Assembly (NCBI GenBank): GCA_016584305.1
Contig: JACEEZ010016426.1
Span: 18,501-82,500, forward strand
DNA: 64,000 nucleotides
Direction: 5' to 3'
From: Chionoecetes opilio
Taxonomy: Eukaryota > Arthropoda > Malacostraca > Decapoda > Majidae
The notes under the pieces are model-generated. The model did no database searches. It saw only the letters and a list, made by a program, of their open reading frames with translations, and was not told where the DNA came from. Positions 32,126 through 42,667 of the stretch are shown here, piece after piece; within the stretch, counting starts at the first letter, position 1, and each line of letters begins with the position of its first letter. The position numbers were made by a program, and so were the translations under genes.

Positions 32126-32492
32126 TGCTTTCCCCTTTTGCTTCTTCCGACAGGTATATGTGGTGGAGAACACCGAACCAAAGGTTTCACCAACACCCTT
32201 CCCTACGTGTATCCCAACTCAAGATCAAGATCAAACTAAACATTTATTTATACAATACATAGTGTGTTTACACTCACTCTGTGAGAGTGTGAGTACCTCA
32301 ATTATATGTAAACATATATGTGGTACAGAGGAGGTGGAAGATGCTGCAGAAAACTCTGACAATTTGAACTTCAGTTCTGATTGTAGAAAGTTGGAAAGTT
32401 GGTGAAAAATTTGAACTTGTCTTGAAACAGGTCAAATTATCTGAAGTTTGAATCACACGGGTTCGAATTAGAAAGGGTTTATTATATATATA
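32126..32492. other. Intron sequence, probable MITE debris
   Basis: TCAAATTATCTGAAGTTTG and CGAATTAGAAAGGG near 32425-32475 resemble Tigger-type subterminal sequence. A + frame to 32405 has no recognised motif. Confidence 0.35.
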
Positions 32493-32537
32493 CAGGAAGG
32501 TCCCAAAGATACGAACAGTTAGGTTCCACTAGGCATA

Positions 32538-33106
32538 CAGTAAAAGCCTTATAACTCGGCACGATAGGGGCTCTGGCCCTTGCCGAGTTATGCAATGTCC
32601 TCCTCTGATATGGGTAAAAAAAAAAAAAAAAAAAAAAAACCTGTAAAAGCATATAAACAACATTTACCAGTGAACGGGTGGCAGCAGGCATGTAATCCAA
32701 GGAGAGGGGAGCCTTGTTGTAACATGTAAAAGATGTTAGGGGGACTCAGTCGCATTTTAACACTGGTATCACTTTAATCATTTTATAATCACAACTCTGT
32801 ACTGTATTGTATACAGTACTGTACCTGTACAACTTAATTCTACATCACTTGAGCACTTGATTACTGCAACACTATGCCCTGCCCATTAACTCTACCTTCG
32901 ACTGCGAGTGCATGGGAGGACACAGGGGGCGGCATGAGCCTCTAATCACAGGCGTCACTATAAGAATCCTGCCTGCGCCACCACGGGCGAGGGCCAACCA
33001 TCACAGCCCTCAAGTGAGCCTCCAGGGCCTACCATCCCACCCCTGGAGCTCACTGCCTACACGCGCTATAGGCATAGGTGTAAAAAGCAAAATAATAATA
33101 ATAATA

Positions 33107-33151
<45 letters not shown>

Positions 33152-33216
33152 TCTTTGCCATGCCGAGTTATATCAAATTCCGAGTTATACAGTGCCGAGT
33201 TATAAGGCTTTTACTG
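32538..33216. mobile_element. Tigger MITE (CAGTAAAAGCC family) nested with exact TA duplication
   Basis: The inverted ends CAGTAAAAGCCTTATAACTC and complement are flanked by TA at 32536-32537 and 33217-33218; the uninterrupted host reads GGCATACTCG. A SINE body (32873-33150) with a long A run lies in the right half, as in the related element at 24144-25582. Inside the left half the text ACCAGTGAACGGGTGG is shared with that element. Confidence 0.9.
32873..33150 (+). mobile_element. tRNA-derived SINE lacking its head, inside the Tigger MITE
   Basis: It begins at CTATGCCCTGCCCATTAACT and runs through the standard body to an A-rich tail of about 60 bases (33090-33148). The tRNA-like head seen at 25156-25250 is absent. 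Confidence 0.82.
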
Positions 33217-33738
33217 TACTCGTAAAGCGAAATCTCGTATAGCGAAATACATAACTAATGGTAAAATATAGGTTTGGTTCCAGGACCTCATCAAAGACAT
33301 GTTTTTCAAGCTAAAATAAACTATACCAAACACAACAAACACACAGCGTCTATATTATCCACACTGTACTACCTATTCTGTAGAAAAAGCATTCTGAAAG
33401 AGAAAATAGCACACAAAATAACATAACTGCACAATAATTAAACATAAAACATGCATAACACTCACAAGTGGTAATGTTGTGTGGGAGACAGGAAGCTGGC
33501 ACGTAGCCAGCTGAGAGTCCCTGTTTTCTCTCTCCGACGCTTGAGAGAAAACAGCGGTGACTGCGTTTGCAGGGATGACTGGGTTAGAGTTCTTCCTCCT
33601 CCCCTTGATCCCCTTGATGACCCAGTTTGAATGTCGTAGCATTGGATTTTCGATCTCGTATATTGAAAATAGACCCTAATTTACTCAGCTCGTATCATTG
33701 ATTTCTCGTATACCGAATGCTCGTATAACGGGACCTCC

Positions 33739-33741
<3 letters not shown>

Positions 33742-33829
<88 letters not shown>
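33742..33829. repeat. (TA)n microsatellite between two MITEs
   Basis: About 88 bases of pure TA separate the right end of one TA-flanked MITE from the left end of the next. Confidence 0.95.
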
Positions 33830-33835
<6 letters not shown>

Positions 33836-34585
33836 AACCTCGATTTCCCGGATATCGGATTTGCCGGACAAAATCCGAGGTCCGGGATATGTCAGTCTCA
33901 GACAATTTATTTATTTATTTATTTTTTTTTTTTTTTTTTTTTTTTTTTTATTTTTTTTTTTTTTTTTACGTTGAAATGCCCGGTCCTGTTCGTAAATTGA
34001 CCAAGTTGTCCGGCGGTCCGAGCGTCTCCTGTCACCCCTAGTCAGTGTCCGCGCCTCCCGCCAGGTGGCAGCATGCTCAGCGGTCGTATTGTTTACATTT
34101 GGGCACACAACATTCACGGTTCACCTGCACAGCCTCCGTCAGTCACCTGACTCCCACTGCCCCTGGTGCAAGAACATTTCTGAGACTATTGAACACTTTC
34201 TGCTGCCTCCCGCCAGGTGGCAGCATGCTCAGCGGTCGTATTTACATTTAGGCACACGACACTCACGGTTCACCTGCACAGCCTCCGTTAGTCCCCTGAC
34301 CCCCACTGCCCCTGGTGCAGGAACGTCTCTTGAGACTATTGAACACTTTCTGCTGCCTCCCGCCAGGTGGCTGCATGCTCAGCGGACGTAAAAGTCCGCG
34401 GCGGGGTAGTTGATATTGTCGGTTGCCGGACAGTAAATACTAGAGTAGGATAAACGTCCTGGGGTGGGTAATGGCATCGGACTTTTTTTATTTATTTTTA
34501 TTTTTTTATTTTAATACTTGCGATTCCCGGACTTTTGCGGTTCCCGGACGAGTGCTCCCCCCTATTAGTCCGGGAAATTGAGGTT

Positions 34586-34590
<5 letters not shown>
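33830..34590 (+). mobile_element. CACAAACCTCG MITE with two LINE-derived repeat units (copy c)
   Basis: The ends CACACAAACCTCGATTTCCC and complement lie in (TA)n. There is a T-rich run at 33908-33967. LINE-derived units start at 34064 and 34216, with a partial one at 34366. A second T-rich patch lies at 34484-34512. Confidence 0.86.

Positions 34591-34662
<72 letters not shown>
34591..34662. repeat. (TA)n microsatellite
   Basis: About 70 bases of pure TA between the MITEs at 33830-34590 and 34676-35363. Confidence 0.95.
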
Positions 34663-34665
<3 letters not shown>

Positions 34666-34675
34666 CATATACATA

Positions 34676-35363
34676 CAGTGGTCCCTCGCATTTGGCGAGT
34701 CTCAGTTTGGCGAAACACAGTATTGGTGATAGGTTGGATATGGTACCAGAATCCGAATTTGGCGCTTCAAATTCAATTTTGGCGAAACGCGCGCTGACAT
34801 CACGGAATGACGTCGGCCCAGAATGCACCGTCCGCAAGCGACCATGTTGGTGTTTGTTATCTTTACGGCAGCCATTTTGATGACTGCACTGTTTTTTGCT
34901 CCAAGTGACGGTACCTTTGGTGTTTCGCGTTAAGACTATGGCATCTACAAGTACTGATGGTGGTGGTGGTTCGAGGAAGCCAAGTGACGATAAGGACAAG
35001 GGCAAAAAAGCGGAGAAACGAGAGTGGAGGAAAAGTAAACTTTTAAACATCCACAACCACCACCGCCTACACAACAACCACACTCACTCGTCTCATCAGG
35101 CCTAACTCTAAATAATTCATGGTAAATAATATCTGTTATATATTATCTATTGTCTTTTGTATTGCTGTTAATGTTTCATGTATAATGTCTTTGCTTTTAA
35201 GCAGTCAAAGTACGAAAATGGAGGTCAAAAGGGGTGAACTCGGGCCTCATCAAAGACATAAGGGGTAATTTTCCTTTTGAAAGTACTATTCGCGTTTGGC
35301 GAAATTAACTTTTGGCGTTGGTTTGGCTAGACTAATTAAATCGCCAAACATGAGGGACTACTG
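34676..35363. mobile_element. Tigger-like MITE (CAGTGGTCCCTCG family)
   Basis: The left end CAGTGGTCCCTCGCATTTGG and complement of the right end CAGTAGTCCCTCATGTTTGG are inverted and TA-flanked. TTTGGCGAAA phrases repeat in both arms. The + frame from 34938 (MASTSTDGGGGSRKPSDDKD, then KKAEKREWRKSK) may be a transposase N-terminal remnant, but this is weak. Confidence 0.82.
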
Positions 35364-35379
35364 TAATGTGTTCAGGGTT

Positions 35380-35665
35380 TCCAAGGGACTGGAGCATTTA
35401 TATATAGTGGATGGATGTTTTTGTGGGAAGAAAGAGATACGAGAGGCCATTGGAAGAAGTTAAGAGGACCACATGCAAGAGAGATATCATGAAATATAGC
35501 TTCCAATGCAGATCCATTGAACTGTTTAAAAATCTGGATAAGGAGGGTAGTACATGGTAAGAATATTCACGACTTCAAAGCCAAGCTGGATAATAGTAGT
35601 TTTGGAGACAGAACAGTACGAGCTTAGCTGTTTTCCTGTAAATCGCAACTAGATGTATACACACA
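35380..35665 (+). mobile_element. Diverged LINE family B 3' end
   Basis: CACATGCAAGAGAGATATCA to ACGACTTCAAAGCCAAGCTG reads as the C-terminal TTCKRDI, KYSFQ, HDFKAKLDNS region and ends in GCAACTAGATGTATACACAC. It is more diverged than the copies at 14 kb and 21 kb. Confidence 0.7.
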
Positions 35666-35817
35666 CACTCGCTATAGCCTCAATCAGAACAGTACGTGTG
35701 TGCACACTCGTGGAGGAGTTGAAGAACACTATAACAGTTGGGAATTCTGGAGCACCAGGACCTAGAAGTAGTAATACAGGGCCTGAGTGGTGTCTTGTCT
35801 CCAAATAATCTGACCTA

Positions 35818-36841
35818 CAGTCGGCGCAAAAAAACTTAGGACGCCAAAAAAGTTGGGGCGGGAATAACGTCCTTAGCTGTTTTGACAATTTCGGTGGTAG
35901 CGATTGAATATTTTTACGTTTTTTGTATATCTGGCAGTGTATTAGGGTTTCTGCTGTAGATTCCACGCTCCTGCCCGCTCTGTATCTTCCAAGTCATCAT
36001 AGGAAGAGGTTGTTTTGTTTGGTTCTCCAACCTTCCTACACCCCCATTTGCCCCTCCATCTTCTACCGCCTTCTCCATTTCTAATAAAGCATTATGCCGG
36101 GCAAATCTCTATCAATTGTGAAGAAAACACATATAGTAACCTTGTATCGAAGTGGGAAAACAATTGGCCTGATAGCGAGGGAGATCTGTGTTTCCAAACA
36201 TACCGTCTCGGTGTGGTGCAGGCGGGCGCAATATGATGAGTTAGAGACTGTTTTGGCGTGGAAGAAAGGGTCAGGGCGGCCAAGAAAAACTTCAAAGAAG
36301 ACTGATCAACTGCTCAAAAGGTTTGTTGATGTCAATAATCATTTTGAGCAGTTGATCAGTCTTTGAAGTTTTTCTTGGCCGCCCTGACCCTTTCTTTCAC
36401 GCCAAAACAGTCTCTTAACTCACCATCTTGCACCCGCCTGCACCACACCGAGACAGTATGTTTGGAAACACACATCTCCCTCGCTATCTGGCCAATTGTT
36501 TTCCTACTTCGAAACAAGGTTACTATATGTGTCTTCTTCACAATTGATAGAGATTTGCCCGGCATAATGCTTTATTAGACCTGGAGAAGGCGGTAGAAGA
36601 TGGAGGGGCAAATGGGGGTGTAGGAAGGTTGGAGAACCAAACACAACAACCTCTTCCTATAATGACTTGGAAGATACAGAGCGGGCAGAAGCAAGGAATC
36701 TACAGCAGAGACCCTAATACACTGCCAGATATACAAAAAACATTAAAAAAATCAATCGCTTCCACCAAAATTGTCAAAACAGCTAAGGACGTTATTCCCG
36801 CCCTAACTTTTTTGGCGTCCTAAGTTTTTTTGCGCCGACTG
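35818..36841. mobile_element. Foldback Tc1 element: two 5' halves head to head
   Basis: The ends CAGTCGGCGCAAAAAAACTT and complement are TA-flanked. The whole 1,024 bases form one palindrome with arms of about 500 bases and a loop near 36320-36340. Each arm holds the same truncated frame: + strand 36094 and minus strand 36565 both begin MPGKSLSIVKKTHIVTL. Both continue with IGxIAREICVSKHTVSVWCR, a Tc1-type helix-turn-helix, and end near KKTSK. The catalytic domain is absent. The arms differ by a few percent, so the palindrome is old enough to have drifted. Confidence 0.9.
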
Positions 36842-37019
36842 TAGAAATACAGTAGTCCCTGATAAGACACCGTCAGTAAAGCAGGTCAATGTACAGAACT
36901 GTTATGGGAAACAGTGTCTTGTACCATATAAATCCATCATGTAAGTGTTAATGTAGCAAGCCGTGTTCAAGACCAAGCCTAAACCACACCTATATTCCCC
37001 ACCTAGATCTAACTTAACT

Positions 37020-37910
37020 AGATCTCACTAAAAAAAGGAGGAAGTTGAAAGGAGATTTATAGATCTTGAGTGAACGGCCTAAGAGACTCATCAAAATCGA
37101 GGACTGCCGATTTGACTTAGTGGCTGGAAAGTCAACTACCAATGCAATCTTCATCACAAGACATCTGCAGGAGAAATATTAGGAGAAGAAGAAGAGGCTG
37201 TATCATGTGTTTGTGGATCTGGAAAAGGCATTTGACAGGATTCCAAAAAGAGCAATTAGATGGGCATTACAAAGACAGAAGGTACCAGAGAGGCTTGTAA
37301 GGCTGGTAATGGCACTGTATGAAGGGTCAAGATCAAGGATGAGAGTAGCAGGAGGAACATTAGATGCTTTTGAGATATTTGTGGGGGTGCATCAAGACTC
37401 AGTCCTCAGTCCTCTTTTGTTTGTGGGAGTGATGGAAGAGGCCACAAAGGAGTGCAGAACAGGAGATTCATGGGAGCTGCTATATGCAGATGATTTAGTT
37501 TTGACAGCTGAGACGAAGGAGAAAGTTGAGAGGAGATTTACAGATTGGAAGCAAGCAACGGAGAGAAGAGGTCTGAAGGTGAATATGTCCAAGATGAAGA
37601 TGATGGTAACAGGCAAGAAATTAGAGCCAAATATACAAGTGGGAAGGTGGAGTGGAGTGTGCAGTAATCTCCTTGTGGAGTGTGCAGTAATGGAGTAGGA
37701 GTAAACTCTATTCTTTGCAAGGAATGTGACATGTGGTGGTGTAATACATCTCATAAAAGATGTTAGAGACTAAAAAACCTGAATAGAGTGGTAGATTTCT
37801 TCTGTCCAGTGTGTGTAAGAAGAATGAACGGAGGGGGACCGCCAGACATGCTGTTTATGGTGAGGTGTTGAGTGTAGCAGTGTTCAGCTGTCAAGTTGGT
37901 GAGGAGGATG
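37020..37910 (+). mobile_element. RTE-like LINE fragment with reverse transcriptase
   Basis: The frame 37207-37698 gives FVDLEKAFDRIPKRAIRWAL, LVMALYEGSRSRMRVAGG, VGVHQDSVLSPLLF (G of PQG replaced) and LLYADDLVLTAETKEK with the YADD active site, then GLKVNMSKMKMM. Upstream, in other frames, KIEDCRFDLVAGKSTTNAIF is readable. Downstream, VGVNSILCKECDMWW suggests a Cys-rich C-terminal knuckle (37690-37790). The LEKAFDR and VGVHQ style recalls RTE-type elements; the clade is uncertain. A stop (TAG near 37180) and frameshifts disable it. Confidence 0.78.
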
Positions 37911-38191
37911 ACTGTGGATTTGGTTGGTGCATTTTTAAGTCTGTTTAAGGTGAACCAGGTGTGACGTGTGTCAAGGTAAGGTTGAAGGCAGGGCTTAAAA
38001 ACTAAATTATTTTTCAAACGGATCGTTCCGATCAGAAACAGTATTATTAACGTTTCGTTTTTCAATCCTCCTCCAAAATTAGCATTCCTGAACCGGTTAA
38101 AAAGAAATGAAAACCGGTTAGAACGTTATTATCAAGCCATGTATTGAAAATGCTATTAGCCCAAATAAATAATAATGCCTATACATGACTA

Positions 38192-38936
38192 CAGGGAGGT
38201 CCCGAAGATACGAGCAGTTAGGTTTCATCTGGCATACTCGTAAAGCGAAATCTCGTATAACGAAACACATAACTAATGATAAAATATAGGTTTGGTTCCA
38301 GGAACCCATCAATAAAAAAATAAAAAATAAATTTCAAGCTAAAATAAACTATAGCAAAGACAACAAACACAGCGTCTATATTACCCACACTATACTACCT
38401 ATTCTGTAGAAAAAGCATTCTGAAAGAAAAAATAGCACACAAAATAACATAACTGCACATTAATTAAACATAAAACATGTATAACAAGCAAAAAAGACGT
38501 TGTAATGTAGGGGATGCCGCATGATACAAGAGAAGGTAGTGTAACGGTCCCAAGGTTGGGGCCACACACCTGCTAATTACCCCTAAAGGTCAGGCCGCGC
38601 CATATGCTTAATTACCCTTCAGGTCACGCCTTGCTAGGGGTGACCTGACTGCGGTCCCAAGGTTGGGGCCGCACACCTGCTAATTACCCCTAAATGTCAG
38701 GCCGCGCCATATGCTTAATTACCCTTCAGGTCATGGTTTGCTAGGGGTGACCTCACTGGGGTCAACCAAATGGGAGTGGTAGGGCGCGCATTTTGAACTT
38801 GATAATTTTACTCACCCCAGTTTGAATGTCGTATCATTGGATTTTCGATCTCGTATATTGAAAATAGACCCTAATTTACACATCTCGTATCATTGGATTC
38901 TCGTATACCGAATGCTCGTATAACGGGACCTCCCTG
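38192..38936 (+). mobile_element. CAGGGAGGTCCC MITE, uninterrupted reference copy (745 bp)
   Basis: TA-flanked ends CAGGGAGGTCCCGAAGATAC and complement. It contains the ~107-base unit beginning TCCCAAGGTTGGGGCC twice in tandem (38549 and 38655). No coding frame. It gives the complete family layout for comparison with the nested copies. Confidence 0.92.
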
Positions 38937-39678
38937 TACATTCTTATAGATGGTAATAAAGCCATACATCTCATGGTGCACAGTATCCAACAAAATCAAA
39001 CCCTTAGATGTCGTAAGAACTATATTATTATACGACTTAAATTAGGCAACACATTTACAAATACAATACAAGAAGCGTAGTGAAGGAGTATGCAATCTCC
39101 GTTGCCGTAAAGTAAAGACATGCATCACTAAATTATTTATTAATATTATATATGGCAAAAAATATATTAATTCGTAATATCACCAACCCACTTAATTAAA
39201 TAAACCTAATAAATTAAATCAATGAATACATGTGGTGCTCCAAGGACACTCGCACCAAAATTTGGCGCACCAAGCATTAGGCTATGAACACAGTTAAAAG
39301 TTTAAGCACATACGATATATTATCCATTTTCGAATACTGGATATTAATCTAAGCATGTTCTTAAACCCAACTACAGCATCATAGCTCAATGATTGCACGA
39401 ATGGAAGGTGTAATAAAATAAGGGAACTTGATGCATATCACTAAGACAAAATTCACAATAATAAAAGGTAAAACATAGTTACTCTTCACAAATTAAATTA
39501 AAAGTGGTGCATATTTTCACTATTTGAGCACAATTTGGGCACAATTTTCGACTATTTGAAACAAAACCACATCGTCAATTGCCAAGTGAACAAATACAGT
39601 AGAATTAATTTCTGCAGAAGTAAATTTATGCCTAATTTACAGGAAACATGGTGCAAAACTGCAAATTATCTACGTATA
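38937..39678. other. hAT element interior without recognised coding
   Basis: AT-rich sequence between two nested MITEs. It probably belongs to the hAT body, but I cannot read transposase from it. Confidence 0.4.
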
Positions 39679-40355
39679 CACTGGTACCTTGACTTAAGAA
39701 TGCCCGAACTTACGAGTTATAAGAGTTACGAGCAGTCGCTTGGTCGATTTTTTGCTTTGAGTTGCGAGCCAAAATCCGAGTTACGAGCGAGCTTCAGATA
39801 CTCTGCCGCTAGTTGGCGCAGCGAACGCCACAACATCCGCCCAGCATCCCCCGTCTCACTCGTTCACTTCACGTGGTTACCTCGCCGTGGAAGCATCTCT
39901 GTTGTGTTGTGCTCACACAGGCGAATGCAAATGGCGGAGGGTGAGTGCAGTACGTTTAGCGGCAGTTCCACCCACAGCTGTTTCCAACAGCTGATACACA
40001 GAGTATAAACACTGGCGAATGCAAATGGCGGAGGGTGAGTGCAATACGTTTAGCGGCAGTTCCACCCACACAGGGTGTAAACTCTGAGTGCAGTATGTTT
40101 AGCTGCAGTTCCACCCACAGCTGTTTCCAACAGCTGATACACAGAGTGTAAACACTGGCGAATGCAAATGGCGGAGGGTGAGTGCAGTCCAGTCATATAG
40201 GTACAGTAAAAAAATTGGGGTGGTTTTTTTGGGGCTGGAACGGATTAATGGTATTTCAATTAATTTTAATGGAGAAAATTGATTTGATATACGAGCAAAT
40301 TGAGTTACGAGCTCGATCAATAAATGAATTAAACTCGTAAGCCAAGGTACCACTG
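39679..40355. mobile_element. Tigger-like MITE (CACTGGTACCTTG family) with internal duplications
   Basis: The ends CACTGGTACCTTGACTTAAG and complement of the right end CAGTGGTACCTTGGCTTACG are TA-flanked. GCGAATGCAAATGGCGGAGG occurs at 39921, 40014 and 40156 with CCACCCACAGCTGTTTCC between, so the middle has been duplicated. Its right TA is shared with the next element. Confidence 0.85.
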
Positions 40356-40357
40356 TA

Positions 40358-41590
40358 CAGTCAAACCTCGATATAACGGACTAAAGGGGGGGGGGGGTCC
40401 GTTAAAGCCGATTGTCCGTTATAGCGAGGGTATTTTCCCAAGGGTGGAAAAATATATGGAAAAAACGGAGAAATTGTGAAATAAATGAGAAATAATCACA
40501 AACACAACCAGACTGTGTAGCTATGTTGGGAGGTAAACAGTGACTGGCACTACATGCTGAATTTGGTCCGCTCCTACACGTGAAATAAATGAGAAATAAT
40601 CACAAACACAACCAGACCGTGTAGCTAGTCAAGCTCAAGCTCTAGTGAAAGGTAAACAAACAACAAGCCAGACACAGCCGTGGTTGTCAAAGGTATTGCA
40701 TATTATCATGACTAATGCTCATTATTATATATATTATATGGTTGTGAAGTGCAGTTCTATACACATCACTATTTAGGTCATAAGAACATAAGAACATAAG
40801 AAAATAAGGAAGCTACAAGAGGCCGCGAGGCCTACACGTGGTAGTTCCTGTCACCTAACACTACCTACATCCACCTTTCATCCCCATCCATGAACCTATC
40901 CAGCTCCCCTTTAAAGCTCCCTAATGACTCCGCACTAACTACCTGTCTACTGAGACCATTCGACTCATTCACCACCCTATTTGTGAACCAGTTTTTCCCT
41001 ATTTCCTTTCTAAATCTACGCTTTTCCAGCTTGAATCCATTACTTCTTGTTCTACCCTGGTTAAAAGCCGTAAGAACTTTTCCTACCTCTCCTTTATTAA
41101 ATCCCTTTATCCACTTAAAAACTTCTATCAGATCGCCCCTTACTCTGCGTCTCTCGAGTGAGTGTAATTTTAATAACTTCAATCTCCTCTCATAACTAAA
41201 GTTACGCATCCCTTGTATCATTTTGGTCATCCTTCTCTGCACTTTTTCTAACAACACTATATCCATCCTGTAATATGGAGACCAAAACTGAACTGCATAG
41301 TCTAGGTGAGGTCTAGGTCAGTGTAGCACTGCGTGTCACCTTAGATAAGGGTGATTTAGGGTGTTAAGGTGACAGGGAGAGTGTAGCAGCGGCCACGCCA
41401 TAACACTAATAATCACTATTTTAAACAATACACACCTTCTACCACTAAATCACTAGCAACACAGGCTCCTTCCTTATATATCTTAATATGTGATACATCA
41501 AAACTCCTTAAAACCCAAGCATTCCAAAGTAAAATGAGAAAATAATACAATTATGTTGAGTTGACAATTCGAGCAGCGATAAGCGGTCTG

Positions 41591-41630
<40 letters not shown>

Positions 41631-41696
41631 ACACAAATGGAGTCCGGTACATCCGAAGTCCATTACATCGAGGTCCGTTATATCGAAGTTTGACTG
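40358..41696. mobile_element. Tigger-like MITE (CAGTCAAACCTCG family) split by a CR1-like LINE
   Basis: The ends CAGTCAAACCTCGATATAAC and complement of the right end CAGTCAAACTTCGATATAAC are nearly identical and TA-flanked. The GTCCGTTATAGCG phrase recurs in both arms. It begins immediately after the TA that ends the previous MITE. A LINE occupies 40781-41313. The sequence GAAATAAATGAGAAATAATC is duplicated at 40477 and 40582. Confidence 0.88.
40781..41313 (-). mobile_element. CR1-like LINE, 5'-truncated, with target-site duplication
   Basis: TAGGTCA flanks it (40774-40780 and 41314-41320). On the minus strand it reads LLEKVQRRMTKMIQGMRNFS, RRRVRGDLIEVFKWIKGFNK and KNWFTNRVVNESNGLSRQ. It ends GELDRFMDGDERWM and has a 3' tail of GAACATAA-type repeats (40781-40803). 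It is the same family as 10406-11155, and this copy has the intact C-terminus. Confidence 0.9.
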
Positions 41697-41752
41697 TATA
41701 TGTATTAAACTTCGCAAGCTTGCGAATCATGTTGGTGAAGCTGAACTATATA

Positions 41753-42637
41753 CACACAAACCTCGTTTTCCCGGACTAATAGGGGGGAGCACTGGTCCGG
41801 GAACCGCAAAAGTCCGGGAATCGCAAGTATAAAAAAAAAAAAAAAAAAAAAAGTCCGATGCCATAACCCACCCCCGGACGTTTATCCTACTCTAGTATTT
41901 ACTGTCCGGCAACCGCCAATATCAACTACCCTGCCGCGGACTTTTACGTCCGCTGAGCATGCTGCCACCTGGCGGGAGGCAGCAGAAAGTGTTCAATAGT
42001 CTCAAGAGACGTTCTTGCACCAGGGGCAGTGGGGGTCAGGGGATTAACGGAGGCTGTGCAGGTGAACCGTGAGTGTCGTGTGCCTAAATGTAAACAATAC
42101 GATCGCTGAGCATGCTGCCACCTGGCGGGAGGCAGCAGAAAGTATTCAATAGTCTCAAGAGACGTTCCTGCACCAGGGGCAGTGGGGGTCAAGGGACTAA
42201 CGGAGGCAGTGCAGGTGAACCGTGAGTGTCGTGTGCCCAAATGTAAACAATACGACCGCTGAGCATGCTGCCACCTGGAGGGAGGCAGCAGAAAGTGTTC
42301 AATAGTCTCAGAGATGCTCTTGCACCAGGGGCAGTGGGGGTCAGGGGACTGACGGAGGCAGTGCAGGTGAACCGTGAATGTCGTGTGCCCAAATGTAAAC
42401 AATACGACTGCTGAGCATGCTGCCACCTGGCGGGAGGCACGGACACTGACTATGGGTGACAGGAGACGCGCGGACCGCCGGACAACTTTGTCAATTTACG
42501 AACAGGACCAGGCATTTCAACGTGTAAAAAAAAAAAAATAAATAAAAAAAAAAAAAATTGTCCGAGACTCTTGACATATCCCCGGACCTCGAATTTTGTC
42601 CGGCAAATCTGATATCCGGGAAATCGAGGTTTGTGTG
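41753..42637 (-). mobile_element. CACAAACCTCG MITE with three LINE-derived repeat units, inverted (copy d)
   Basis: The ends CACACAAACCTCGTTTTCCC and complement are TA-flanked. Units recur with spacings of 153, 153 and 152 bases (CCACCT at 41965, 42118, 42271, 42423). The long minus-strand frame 42426-41944 repeats TIEHFLLPPxRWQHAQR. A-rich runs at 41830-41852 and 42526-42557 correspond to the T runs of copies a and c. Confidence 0.88.
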
Positions 42638-42667
42638 TAATTGAGTATGTAACAACATGGCTCTTGT

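Larger units (their letters stand above)
32493..33741 (+). mobile_element. CAGGGAGGTCCC MITE with nested Tigger MITE
   Basis: The left end is a slightly mutated CAGGAAGGTCCC at 32493 and the right end GGGACCTCCCTG at 33741 is followed by TA. Host text resumes exactly after the nested element (GGCATA then CTCGTAAAGCG). Confidence 0.88.

Noticed and set aside
39535..40008. 157-residue + strand ORF
   Set aside because: It crosses the boundary of the MITE at 39679 and its internal duplications, so it is not a unit of selection.
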